Part shown: in pieces, positions 33,528 to 41,150 of the stretch
Layout of the letters: every line of letters starts with the position of its first letter
Numbering within the stretch: the first letter of the stretch is position 1
Source of the DNA: JBCAWW01 sp039024315
GTDB taxonomy: Bacteria; Bacteroidota; Bacteroidia; J057
Length of the DNA: 44,538 nucleotides
Assembly (NCBI GenBank): GCA_039024315.1
Contig: JBCCQN010000042.1
Coordinates: 1 to 44,538, forward strand
Direction of reading: 5' to 3'
Notes under the pieces: model-generated
Database searches by the model: none
Told to the model about the DNA's origin: nothing
Seen by the model: only the letters and a program-made list of their open reading frames with translations
Position numbers and translations under genes: made by a program

Positions 33528-33564
33528 GACGAATAAGCGTTCCGCGTCCCGAAAGCTTTCGGGA
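33528..33564 (-). repeat. Composite repeat: conserved 19-mer plus 18-bp palindrome
   Basis: GACGAATAAGCGTTCCGCG (33528-33546), identical to 27359-27377, is followed directly by the palindrome TCCCGAAAGCTTTCGGGA (33547-33564). It lies 9 nt beyond the stop of the minus-strand rhodanese gene. Confidence 0.88.
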
Positions 33565-33573
33565 GTAATCCCC

Positions 33574-34410
33574 CTACTGCTCTATCGGCAAGCCTTTGTC
33601 TGGTAAACCCCATTCGGACCAAGAGCCATCATATAAAGCGGTTTCATTTTCGAGCACGCGTTCTGCGGCCAGCAGTATGATACAGGCCGTAATGCCAGAG
33701 CCACAGCTAAAAATCAGCGGCGTATCGCCTAGATCTAGCTTGGCAAAGACTGTTGCTAGCTCCTCATCGGGCAAAAACTTGCCCTCTCTTAATACCTCCG
33801 TAAAGGCCAAGCTCTGCGAGCCGGGGATATGGCCCCCAATCAAATCTGCCCTTGGCTCTGGTGCGGTCGCTTTGAAACGACCATAAGAGCGAGCGTCCAA
33901 CACTTTGGCTTGGGCTTCCTTGATATTAGCGAGCATATCATCGGCGGTTCGAACAGCGCTGGCATCAAAATTCGCCACAAAATTGCCTTGTTCATATTGG
34001 CGGCGGCTCACTGCCTCTGTAGCAAAATCTGCCGCTAGCCAAGCCGGCAAGCCGCCATCTAAAACACAGACATTTGGATGCCCCATTTGACGTAAAAGCC
34101 ACCAAGCCCGTGGGCTCGAATAAATCCCCCACTTATCATAGACGACTAGCGTACTGTCATGATTGATCCCCAGTGCTTTGCAAGCTTCGGTAAAGGCCTC
34201 TGCACTGGGAATGGTATTGGGCAAAGGACTCGATTTGTCCATAAAAGCGCCTTTAAGATCAAAAAAGCGCGTTCCAGGAATCTGTATTTCCAGTAGTTCC
34301 CCCACATTTTTGCCTCCTGCTCTAGGTATAGTTGCGTCGAGCAAGATAAGATCGGGATCAGATAAATGATCCTTGAGCCATTGGGCTGAGACAATTGAGG
34401 AGTTTTTCAT
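33574..34410 (-). CDS. sseA: Two-domain rhodanese, 3-mercaptopyruvate/thiosulfate sulfurtransferase
   Basis: This is a cytoplasmic sulfurtransferase of 278 residues. Two rhodanese domains occupy about 5-130 and 150-275. The N-terminal one is inactive (no Cys loop; CVLDGGLPAWL ends it). The C-terminal one carries the active Cys236 in IFSCGSGITA, the form associated with 3-mercaptopyruvate sulfurtransferases. It would transfer sulfane sulfur to cyanide or thiols. The hemN gene lies upstream on the same strand, 52 nt away, so a shared transcript is possible. The M50 protease gene is convergent. Confidence 0.9.
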   Translation of the reverse strand: MKNSSIVSAQWLKDHLSDPDLILLDATIPRAGGKNVGELLEIQIPGTRFFDLKGAFMDKSSPLPNTIPSAEAFTEACKALGINHDSTLVVYDKWGIYSSPRAWWLLRQMGHPNVCVLDGGLPAWLAADFATEAVSRRQYEQGNFVANFDASAVRTADDMLANIKEAQAKVLDARSYGRFKATAPEPRADLIGGHIPGSQSLAFTEVLREGKFLPDEELATVFAKLDLGDTPLIFSCGSGITACIILLAAERVLENETALYDGSWSEWGLPDKGLPIEQ

Positions 34411-34462
34411 GGGTTTGGGAGATAGTCCTTAGTAGAGATTATTTAGGGGCTTTTTTATCAAA

Positions 34463-35833
34463 TTAAATTGTCATTGAAAATAGCCTAGTTGAGGGCTTTT
34501 TTCTTAGCAGATGTAAATCAAAGGCCATGCATATATTGCGTACAAATGGCCGAGCAGCCTCTTTTACTACCAACTTTTCTCGTTGATGATCGATGATTAA
34601 TAATCCGTCGGCTTCCATTTCTTTTAAGCGGTACAGGCATTCCGGTAGTTCCGGAAACTTCAAATCATCTTGCTGCCAAGTAGTTTCGAAATCACACATG
34701 ATATTCAAAATATGCTTCCTGACCACTAAGTCTTCCCTGTTCAATAAGTGACCTCTAAAAATGGGCAATACGCCACTATTCACGCTGTCGGTATATTCTT
34801 CTAGTGATTTATGATTTTGAGCAAAACCATCCCAAGAATCACTAATGGAACTCATTCCTAAGCCTATCATGAGCTGGGTTTTACTTGAGGTATATCCCAT
34901 AAAATTCCGATGCAGGGTTTTTTGCTCCATTGCTTGGTATAAAGAATCACTCTTCAAAGCAAAATGATCCATTCCTATCTCTTCATAGGCCAGCTCGTGC
35001 AATAGTTCTTTACCCCTTTGGTATAAGGCCCTTTTTTCCTCAGCGCTGGGCAGATCGGCTTCACTATAACCTCTTTGCCCAACGTTTTTGATCCACGGTA
35101 CATGAGCGTAACTATAAAAAGCGATTCTATCTGGCTTTAATGCTTTGGTCAAATTTATAGTATTTAACATCGTGTCAATAGTCTGGTGAGGTAAGCCAAA
35201 GACCAGATCATGACTGATAGAATGGTATCCTATTTCCCTAGCCCAGGTAGTGACTTGCTTGACCCTGTCAAAAGGCTGAATTCTATTTATTGTCTGCTGC
35301 ACTTTTTCATCGTAGTCCTGCACTCCAAAACTGGTTCTTCTAAATCCGATGTCGTAGAGCGTTTGCAGATGTTCTCGAGTCGTGCTATTGGGGTGAGCTT
35401 CAAAGCTAAGCTCATACTTATCTGCTAGCTCTCCTTTTTGAAGGATTCCTTCTATTAGTGCTTTTAAGTTTTCTGGTTTAAAAAAGGTAGGTGTGCCCCC
35501 TCCCAAATGAATTTCTTTAATGCGTGCTTGTTCCGAAAATAATCTTCCGTACAAATCCCATTCTTTAAGGAGGCTTTCAACATAAGGCTCTTCTACGCTA
35601 TGCCTTTTGGTGATTCTTTTATGGCAAGCACAAAAGGTGCACAATGACTCACAAAACGGTAAATGGATATAAATACTGATTCCCTCAGTCTGGTTACTCG
35701 CCTGAAAGGATTCCCTAACTAGTTTTTCCCACTTTGCGACATCAATGCCATCCTCTTTCCAATAGGGTACCGTAGGATAACTCGTATATCTAGGACCTGG
35801 GATATTATATTTTTGAATCAATGATGTTGCCAT
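34463..35833 (-). CDS. hemN: Oxygen-independent coproporphyrinogen III oxidase
   Basis: This is a radical-SAM enzyme that turns coproporphyrinogen III into protoporphyrinogen IX without oxygen, in haem synthesis in the cytoplasm. It has 456 residues from ATG 35833 (a TTG at 35866 is an unlikely start). The cluster motif is C61-x3-C65-x2-C68, with a fourth Cys at 70 (CESLCTFCACHK). The opening YNIPGPRYTSYPTVPYW and the GGGTPTFF motif are characteristic of true HemN rather than HemW. The C-terminal domain is about 340-456. Its presence implies haem synthesis under low oxygen. The next gene on the strand, sseA, starts 52 nt on. Confidence 0.95.
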   Translation of the reverse strand: MATSLIQKYNIPGPRYTSYPTVPYWKEDGIDVAKWEKLVRESFQASNQTEGISIYIHLPFCESLCTFCACHKRITKRHSVEEPYVESLLKEWDLYGRLFSEQARIKEIHLGGGTPTFFKPENLKALIEGILQKGELADKYELSFEAHPNSTTREHLQTLYDIGFRRTSFGVQDYDEKVQQTINRIQPFDRVKQVTTWAREIGYHSISHDLVFGLPHQTIDTMLNTINLTKALKPDRIAFYSYAHVPWIKNVGQRGYSEADLPSAEEKRALYQRGKELLHELAYEEIGMDHFALKSDSLYQAMEQKTLHRNFMGYTSSKTQLMIGLGMSSISDSWDGFAQNHKSLEEYTDSVNSGVLPIFRGHLLNREDLVVRKHILNIMCDFETTWQQDDLKFPELPECLYRLKEMEADGLLIIDHQREKLVVKEAARPFVRNICMAFDLHLLRKKPSTRLFSMTI

Positions 35834-35874
35834 CCGATTTATGTTTTTCTGTGTGCTAAGTACCAAAAAAGCCT

Positions 35875-36639
35875 TTAAACATTAGAATCCATCGACACAT
35901 ACCACTTTCCTGTCGCATCTTTTTGCCAGAGTAGCATATACTTTCCCCCATAGCTACCACTGCACTGGCCGAGTTCAAAGACCAAACTATCATTGACTGG
36001 CTGTACGATGATAGGGTTGAGCATTAAACTGTATTCGGGGCGATTCATATAACTATACTCCTGCGTTATGGCCGTCCGCCCCTCCACCATCGGCTTATGA
36101 TTGTAATATAGGGCATTTTCGCTGTAGAGTTGCTCTACCAGATTAGCGGCATCACGTTCATTACAAAGCTTAATCCACTCGGCCCTTCTTTGGTCGATCG
36201 CTGCAAGTATGCCAGAGTCAAGCGTTCCGCCGGAGGCGATCATCTCTAACTCACGCAACGGCTGTTCGCCCTCAAGATTCCAAATCAAGAGATGATAGTA
36301 AGTCTTACGGTCAGAGGTGAGAAATTGCCCAATCTCATACTGGTAGCTACTGTCTCGATGGGTGCTAATAATCCTTATAGTTTCAATGACTTCGACCTGC
36401 CATTTTTTTTGTTTTTGGGCTTCTATGATTGCCTCACGCCCTTTGATCAAGCTACCATCGGCTTCGATTTTGATGGCTTTCTTGTGGTAGATATTCTCCC
36501 ATTGCTGATTGTTGACTGCTTCAATCCAACGCACATTGGGGATTAGGTCTTGAGTTTGTTTTTCCGCTAGCGCGGAACGCTCAGTCGTTTGGCAGGCCAT
36601 CAGGCTCAAGAGCGCAATTAGGGGGAAATAGCTTTTCAT
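35875..36639 (-). CDS. Lipoprotein with two NTF2-like domains
   Basis: The protein has 254 residues from ATG 36639. Here a lipoprotein signal with MACQ (lipobox Cys near residue 15) is obvious, while the upstream in-frame codons to 36756 are not protein-like. Two NTF2-like modules follow, about 30-130 and about 145-250. Each has a helix (DLIPNVRWIEAVNNQQWENIYHK; QRRAEWIKLCNERDAANLVEQLY), a GR-x-A-I turn (IKGREAIIEAQ; VEGRTAITQEY) and antiparallel strands. Such proteins often bind small molecules; no function is known here. Two repeat elements lie in the coding region (36220-36238 and 36564-36581). It precedes hemN by 41 nt. Confidence 0.78.
   Translation of the reverse strand: MKSYFPLIALLSLMACQTTERSALAEKQTQDLIPNVRWIEAVNNQQWENIYHKKAIKIEADGSLIKGREAIIEAQKQKKWQVEVIETIRIISTHRDSSYQYEIGQFLTSDRKTYYHLLIWNLEGEQPLRELEMIASGGTLDSGILAAIDQRRAEWIKLCNERDAANLVEQLYSENALYYNHKPMVEGRTAITQEYSYMNRPEYSLMLNPIIVQPVNDSLVFELGQCSGSYGGKYMLLWQKDATGKWYVSMDSNV
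36564..36581 (+). repeat. Stem-GAACGC element near a lipoprotein N-terminus
   Basis: CCGC-TAGC-GCGG-AACGCT with a four-base loop. It lies antisense to the lipoprotein gene, which reads ERSALAEK just after its lipobox. A second variant at 36220-36238 has stem CGCC/GGCG. Confidence 0.55.
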
Positions 36640-36745
36640 AGTGCTTGGTTTAATGGATAAACAAATAAAGCGCGAAGGCCCGACAAAAAAGCGGGGGAGG
36701 CGATGGCATATGCGCGTCGGCAGCATTTTTTTGTCTTGATTTTTG

Positions 36746-36770
36746 GTTCTTTTCATCGAAGGAAAAGAAC
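36746..36770. terminator. Hairpin after the esterase gene
   Basis: A 9-bp perfect stem (GTTCTTTTC/GAAAAGAAC) with a 7-nt loop, directly after the stop of the esterase gene (minus strand). On the other side TTTTTTTGTCTTGATTTTTG precedes it. Hairpins with this wording are recurrent in Bacteroidota genomes. The terminator role is probable. Confidence 0.5.
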
Positions 36771-36777
36771 AATAAAC

Positions 36778-38301
36778 CTATTTCTTCAACTTCTCCCCTA
36801 CCATTTCGATGATCTCCTTCCGGCTGAAGGCCCAACAATGTCCCTGCATCGGACTAAAGGTAATCTTGGCGTCGGATGGGGGATTGCTCGTTTGCTCGAG
36901 AAAGTCTGCAAATGGATGCAAAGCATTGTTGAGATAATAATTATCCATATCGCCCATCCAAACCCAAAGTTTGCCTTCTAGCTTGGGACCAAGGCTCTCC
37001 CAATTGCTTTGGGTATGATGCAGCAAATCATAGCGCTGCCAATAAGCGACTACGGCACTATCAATTTCACCCGTTTGTGGATCAAAAACCGGCAAGGGAT
37101 AGCCATCTTCTCCCTTGGGGCTGTAAAGCGCATTCCAAGCGCCCCATTGCTGACCAGAAGTGGTAAAAGTTCCTGTTACACCTTGTACGTTTTCGTAATA
37201 AATTTCTTTGCGGATGGAGAATATCGGATCACCCGTCGCCGTGCGATTGGAGGGACGCTCATTGCCATACTTATTGACAAAGGCATTATCGTCTTTATAG
37301 AGATTGACGAGCTGCATATGATTAAAATCCACAGGATCAGGGCTGTATGAGTATGTACCACCAAAAAAGTCTGGGTAATACAACTGCAAAGCCAATGAAA
37401 CCCATCCGCCAGTGGAGCAGCCTTCCACAAAGCGGGTTTCCGTACTACCGATGGCACGATATTTTTCTTCGATCCAGGGGGCGAGTTCCTCAATGAGGAC
37501 ATAGCCATAAGGGCCGCTATTGTCGGAGTCGAGCTGATAAGGATCCCCAAAAGGGCCCTCGCCATCGAGGAAGGCAATGATCACTTCGGGTGCTTCACTA
37601 TTCCACCAAGCCATAAAGGCTGAGTCTCTTTGCACGATCCGACTGGCTCTATAATGACGGCTGCCATAACCGCCTACTTCATAAATAATAGGATATTTTC
37701 TATTGGGTTCAGTCGCAAAAGAGCGCGGCAATAATACCGAAAATTCAACCGCCATTTCTTTTCCCCACCAAGCACTAAGACTATCACTCTTGAATGTATG
37801 TTCACGTAAGAGAGGGTGCTCCACTGGGTTTCTTGGGGCGATGATTTCGGTCAGGCTTAAGCGAAGCTTTTGATCGTCGCGTAGTTTCAGTTCTACCACT
37901 TCACTAAAGAGATTTCCCGGCGCATTGATGCTCGAGGCAGTAAAATTTTGGTCCCAAAGCACCTGCACGCGATAATCACCATCGGGAAAATCTACTAGCA
38001 CCAGATCTTCATTGCTATCTAATTCGCTTTCGGTATCAAAATACATGAGCTGATCCGCGTCCCAGCCTTCGATATTTTGGGCAAAAATATGATTGGTGCT
38101 ACGTGGCCAAGTTTGACGACGGGGTTCTCCTCTCTTGGCTTCACTGATAAATAGATAAAGCCTACCATCGGGCAGGAAAGCATCCTTCATCGACTGATCA
38201 AGCTGGACGGATACTTTAAGCGTATGGGAGGTACGTTGGGCGAAGCCCGAGGAAAAAATGAATAGACCCAATAGGGTAAATAGGAAGGCTTTAACATTCA
38301 T
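36778..38301 (-). CDS. Secreted alpha/beta-hydrolase esterase (Fes/esterase D-like)
   Basis: The protein has 507 residues from ATG 38301, where a clean signal peptide (ending FSSGFAQ) begins. A further ATG at 38325 is also possible. An N-terminal beta domain (about 25-130, VSVQLDQSMKDAF ... RLYLFISEA ... VQVLWDQNFT) is followed by an alpha/beta-hydrolase of the putative esterase family: YPIIYEVGGYGSRHYR, VIIAFLDGEGPFGDPYQLDSDNSGPYG, then the nucleophile Ser296 in GCSTGGWVS. The C-terminal His is probably in QGHCWAFSRK. The substrate could be an ester of a sugar or siderophore and is not decidable here. It is divergent from the tetR gene. Confidence 0.88.
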   Translation of the reverse strand: MNVKAFLFTLLGLFIFSSGFAQRTSHTLKVSVQLDQSMKDAFLPDGRLYLFISEAKRGEPRRQTWPRSTNHIFAQNIEGWDADQLMYFDTESELDSNEDLVLVDFPDGDYRVQVLWDQNFTASSINAPGNLFSEVVELKLRDDQKLRLSLTEIIAPRNPVEHPLLREHTFKSDSLSAWWGKEMAVEFSVLLPRSFATEPNRKYPIIYEVGGYGSRHYRASRIVQRDSAFMAWWNSEAPEVIIAFLDGEGPFGDPYQLDSDNSGPYGYVLIEELAPWIEEKYRAIGSTETRFVEGCSTGGWVSLALQLYYPDFFGGTYSYSPDPVDFNHMQLVNLYKDDNAFVNKYGNERPSNRTATGDPIFSIRKEIYYENVQGVTGTFTTSGQQWGAWNALYSPKGEDGYPLPVFDPQTGEIDSAVVAYWQRYDLLHHTQSNWESLGPKLEGKLWVWMGDMDNYYLNNALHPFADFLEQTSNPPSDAKITFSPMQGHCWAFSRKEIIEMVGEKLKK

Positions 38302-38346
38302 GACCGCTGGGGTTTGTAGTTGCATATTAGGCAATATTTTTGGCTC

Positions 38347-38362
38347 CTGCTGCGCAGAACGC
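38347..38362 (+). repeat. Stem-GAACGC element, CTGC/GCAG stem
   Basis: CTGCTGCGCAGAACGC. It is the first of three copies within 200 nt, 46 nt upstream of the esterase ATG. Confidence 0.8.
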
Positions 38363-38422
38363 GGGAATTTGTGAATGCTGAATATCGAATGATGAAATTT
38401 CGAAATCGAAGTTTAGGATTCT

Positions 38423-38440
38423 GGCGTTCCGCGAAGCGGT
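38423..38440 (-). repeat. Stem-GAACGC element, CCGC/GCGG stem
   Basis: GGCGTTCCGCGAAGCGGT. It is the second of three copies in the tetR-esterase spacer. Confidence 0.82.
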
Positions 38441-38494
38441 ATCACCCCAATTTTCCTTTCGAGCGAGCGAAGAATTACCGGTTGATTTTGGTAT

Positions 38495-38519
38495 TGCGAC
38501 AAGGCATTGCCTCGTCGCA
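38495..38519. repeat. 25-nt palindrome with TGCGAC arms
   Basis: TGCGAC/GTCGCA outer pairing, then AGGCA/TGCCT inner pairing with one mismatch. It is placed 8 nt before the third stem-GAACGC copy, as in the composite repeats elsewhere. Confidence 0.7.
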
Positions 38520-38526
38520 TAGAGAT

Positions 38527-38544
38527 GAGCGTTCTGCGAAGCAG
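38527..38544 (-). repeat. Stem-GAACGC element with both arms exchanged
   Basis: GAGCGTTCTGCGAAGCAG has stem CTGC/GCAG and loop GAA. Compared with 38423-38440 the same position is changed in both arms, so pairing is kept. Confidence 0.82.
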
Positions 38545-38587
38545 CCACTCACGATACTGACAAAGGTCAACTAGACGATTATTGTAT

Positions 38588-38619
38588 TTTTGAAACAAAA
38601 TCGTATACTTATATCGTAT
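38588..38619. promoter_or_regulatory. Possible TetR operator region
   Basis: TTTTGAAACAAAA (38588-38600) is a 5-bp inverted repeat around AAA. TCGTAT repeats at 38601-38606 and 38614-38619. All lie 20-55 nt upstream of the tetR ATG, where autoregulation would be expected. This is an inference from position. Confidence 0.3.
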
Positions 38620-38640
38620 TAGTATCATGGACAACAATTA

Positions 38641-39219
38641 ATGGAGCGCATGAGCCCTAAACAGGCCCAAATATTAGAGACTGGCCGTCAGCTGTTTTGG
38701 AAGCACGGCACCAAACGAGTATCCGTCGAGGAGATTTGCCGCGAGGCGGGAGTGAGTAAAATGACCTTTTACCGCTACTATCCCAACAAAAATGAGTTGA
38801 TCAAAGCGGTCATCATTTTAATTCTAGATGAATCTATGGTGGGCTATCGCGAGCTAATGGCACGAGAGATTTCCTTCAAAGCAAAGATGGAAGAGATCGT
38901 GCGCCTCAAATTTGAGAGTAGCAATACTGTAAGCGAGGAGTTTGCCAAGGATATCTTTTTTGCCGCTGCTCCTGAAATCCGCGAGGTGTATGAAAAGGCA
39001 GCCGCCGAGATCATGCAAGAGGTTATGGCCAATTTCATCCACGCGCAAGAGCAAGGGTGGATGCGAGCCGATATCAAGCCTGGCTTTATTATGTATATGA
39101 TGGAGGCCATCCGCGCTCAGTATTTTGACGAAAAACTCCGCTCTATGTACCCCAATCTGGGAGAGCTAGCAGTAGAATTGAATCGCTTCCTCTTTTATGG
39201 CTTAGGCGTGAAAGAATGA
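38641..39219 (+). CDS. TetR/AcrR-family regulator
   Basis: The protein has 192 residues. The N-terminal TetR HTH is intact at about 8-54 (ILETGRQLFWKHGTKRVSVEEICREAGVSKMTFYRYYPNKNELIKAV). The rest is a helical ligand domain (about 60-190). It probably represses the five-gene transporter operon that follows 42 nt downstream on the same strand, and itself. The ligand is unknown; a lipid or envelope-stress compound would fit the neighbours. Confidence 0.93.
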   Translation: MERMSPKQAQILETGRQLFWKHGTKRVSVEEICREAGVSKMTFYRYYPNKNELIKAVIILILDESMVGYRELMAREISFKAKMEEIVRLKFESSNTVSEEFAKDIFFAAAPEIREVYEKAAAEIMQEVMANFIHAQEQGWMRADIKPGFIMYMMEAIRAQYFDEKLRSMYPNLGELAVELNRFLFYGLGVKE

Positions 39220-39261
39220 GGGAATGCCGAATGATGAATAAAGAATATTGAATTTCGAATA

Positions 39262-40413
39262 GTGCGTAAGTACGTTTACATATTGAGCATTTTGTTGCTT
39301 TTCCTCTGCGGAGGAACGCCAGAGTCTATGTTTGGACAAAACAAACTTCGATTCAATGGGCAAGTATCGGCTTGGACAGGCCTCAATCCCGGCGCAGAAT
39401 TGCCGGCCTTGGGAGGTGTGCGCTATCTCCCGAAACTGACTTATGGCTACGGTAAAAAAGACACTTCTTATTTCGACATTGAAGTGTCCGCCAATGCCTT
39501 TGCCAATAGCCAATTTCAAGCCTTTGATACCTTTTTAAATAGCAGCGGCATCCGGCCTTATCGGGCTTGGATTCGTTACTCTACCGCCCAATGGGAAGTG
39601 AGAGCGGGGCTGCAAAAGATCAATTTTGGTTCTGCTTCGATCTTACGACCCCTTATGTGGTTTGATCAGATCGATCCGCGCGATCCGCTACAATTAACCA
39701 ATGGGGTCTATGGGGTGCTGGGACGATATTATTTTGTCAATAATGCCAATATCTGGCTTTGGGGCCTTTACGGCAACGAAAACCGTAAGGGTTGGGAACA
39801 GACTTTGACCGTGCCTAGTCGTCCAGAGTTTGGTGGTCGGGTGCAATATCCGGTACCTAAAGGAGAAGTCGCCTTGACTTATCACCATCGTACAGCCCAA
39901 TCCTTGGATTTACCCTTCGATTCGTTGCGCGAAGCGCAAATACCCGAAAATAGAATCGGTATTGATGGCAAGTGGGACGTAGGCGTAGGACTCTGGTTTG
40001 AGGCCTCCTATATCTCTAAGCAAAAATTTGTCGGTGCGCTCACGCATCAAGGCCTCTTTAATGTCGGTATCGACTACACCTTTGGTATCGGTAATGGCCT
40101 GAGCGTAATGGCAGAGCAGTTGACTTTTGCTTACGACAAGGAGGTCCTAGCCTTTGAGAATCCTCGTTCGCTGACAGCGGCAACCTTGAGTTATCCGCTG
40201 GGCTTTTACGACAATCTCACGGGCGTGCTCTATTATGATTGGGCGGGCCAAAACCTTTTCACTTTTGTCAATTATTCACACCAATTTAAGCGGGTGAGTC
40301 TCAACCTCATCGGCTATTGGAATCCTAATAACACTCAGATTATCCAACAAGACGAAGGCGCCAATACCTTTAGCGGCCGGGGCTTTCAAGTTATGTTGGT
40401 TTATAATCACTAA
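39262..40413 (+). CDS. Outer-membrane beta-barrel protein of the ABC operon (GTG start)
   Basis: The protein has 383 residues. The start is GTG 39262; no ATG precedes the signal peptide (YVYILSILLLFLCGG ... MFGQ). The mature protein is alternating strands with aromatic girdles (KLRFNGQVSAWTGLNPG, WEVRAGLQKINFGSASILRPLMWFDQIDP, FGGRVQYPVPKGEVALTYHHR, LSVMAEQLTFAYDKEVL, FTFVNYSHQFKRVSLNLIGYW, and the ending GRGFQVMLVYNH), a barrel of perhaps 16-18 strands. It is similar in plan to porin-like receptors of unknown substrate. It precedes the ABC ATPase by 18 nt, so it is likely the outer-membrane exit or acceptor of this transporter. A variant repeat (39303-39320, CCTC/GAGG stem) falls in the signal-peptide coding region. 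Confidence 0.78.
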   Translation: MRKYVYILSILLLFLCGGTPESMFGQNKLRFNGQVSAWTGLNPGAELPALGGVRYLPKLTYGYGKKDTSYFDIEVSANAFANSQFQAFDTFLNSSGIRPYRAWIRYSTAQWEVRAGLQKINFGSASILRPLMWFDQIDPRDPLQLTNGVYGVLGRYYFVNNANIWLWGLYGNENRKGWEQTLTVPSRPEFGGRVQYPVPKGEVALTYHHRTAQSLDLPFDSLREAQIPENRIGIDGKWDVGVGLWFEASYISKQKFVGALTHQGLFNVGIDYTFGIGNGLSVMAEQLTFAYDKEVLAFENPRSLTAATLSYPLGFYDNLTGVLYYDWAGQNLFTFVNYSHQFKRVSLNLIGYWNPNNTQIIQQDEGANTFSGRGFQVMLVYNH

Positions 40414-40431
40414 AGTGACCTATACATACAA

Positions 40432-41148
40432 ATGGAACAATCCAACATTATCTCATTGCGGCATTTGACCAAGAAGTTTCCCGTAGGAGACGGTCATTTT
40501 ACCGCGCTCAAGGACATCAACCTTGAGTTTGGCAAAGGCGAGTTTGCGGGTTTAGTCGGGCCAAGTGGCTCAGGCAAAACCACCATGCTCAACATCATTG
40601 GTTCTCTCGATAGCCCTAGCGAAGGCGATGCCATCGTAATGGGCAAGTCGATCTCGGCCCTCAGCCACAAAGAGGCGGCGAGGCTACGTAATGAGCACAT
40701 TGGATTTATCTTCCAGGAGTACAATTTGCTACCGGTTTATTCGGTCTATGAAAACGTAGAGTTTGCGCTCATGCTGCTCAAGATGAACGAATCTGCCCGC
40801 AAAAAAGCGGTGATGGAGGCTTTAGAGTGGGTGGGACTGACTGACAAAATGAAGTCTAAGCCTTCGCAGCTTTCGGGTGGGCAAAGCCAAAGAGTCGCCA
40901 TCGCCCGAGCGATTGTAAAGCGTCCGGCTATCGTATTAGCCGACGAACCCTCAGCAAATCTCGATGCGGAAAACTCTCACAACATCCTCCGCACCATGAA
41001 ACAGCTCAATCAAGAGCTACAAACTACCTTCATCTTTTCCACCCATGACGAAAAAGTCATGCAATATCTCGACCGCAAGATTTCACTCTTGGACGGTAGA
41101 GTGGATAAGGATGAATTGATTAGCCACGAAGTAGAAACCTCCAGTTAG
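40432..41148 (+). CDS. LolD/MacB-type ABC transporter ATP-binding protein
   Basis: The protein has 238 residues, the normal length. Walker A is GPSGSGKT at 43-50, the Q-loop is FQEYNLLPVYSVYENVE, the signature is LSGGQ near 147, Walker B is VLADEP near 168-173, and the H-loop is STHD. The QSQRVAIARAIVKRP wording is typical of the LolD/MacB/FtsE group. It would power the two FtsX-type permeases that follow (2 nt gap to the first). Confidence 0.93.
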   Translation: MEQSNIISLRHLTKKFPVGDGHFTALKDINLEFGKGEFAGLVGPSGSGKTTMLNIIGSLDSPSEGDAIVMGKSISALSHKEAARLRNEHIGFIFQEYNLLPVYSVYENVEFALMLLKMNESARKKAVMEALEWVGLTDKMKSKPSQLSGGQSQRVAIARAIVKRPAIVLADEPSANLDAENSHNILRTMKQLNQELQTTFIFSTHDEKVMQYLDRKISLLDGRVDKDELISHEVETSS

Positions 41149-41150
41149 CC

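Larger units (their letters stand above)
38302..38640. other. 339-nt divergent spacer filled with repeats
   Basis: No gene is supported. The spacer holds three stem-GAACGC copies (38347, 38423, 38527), a palindrome at 38495-38519, a GAAT-word tract at 38371-38402 that resembles 39219-39262, and the probable tetR control region (38580-38625). Confidence 0.7.

Noticed and set aside
38320..38574. An 84-codon open frame in the esterase-tetR spacer
   Set aside because: It is made almost wholly of repeat elements and has no protein-like composition; the region is better read as repeats and promoter.
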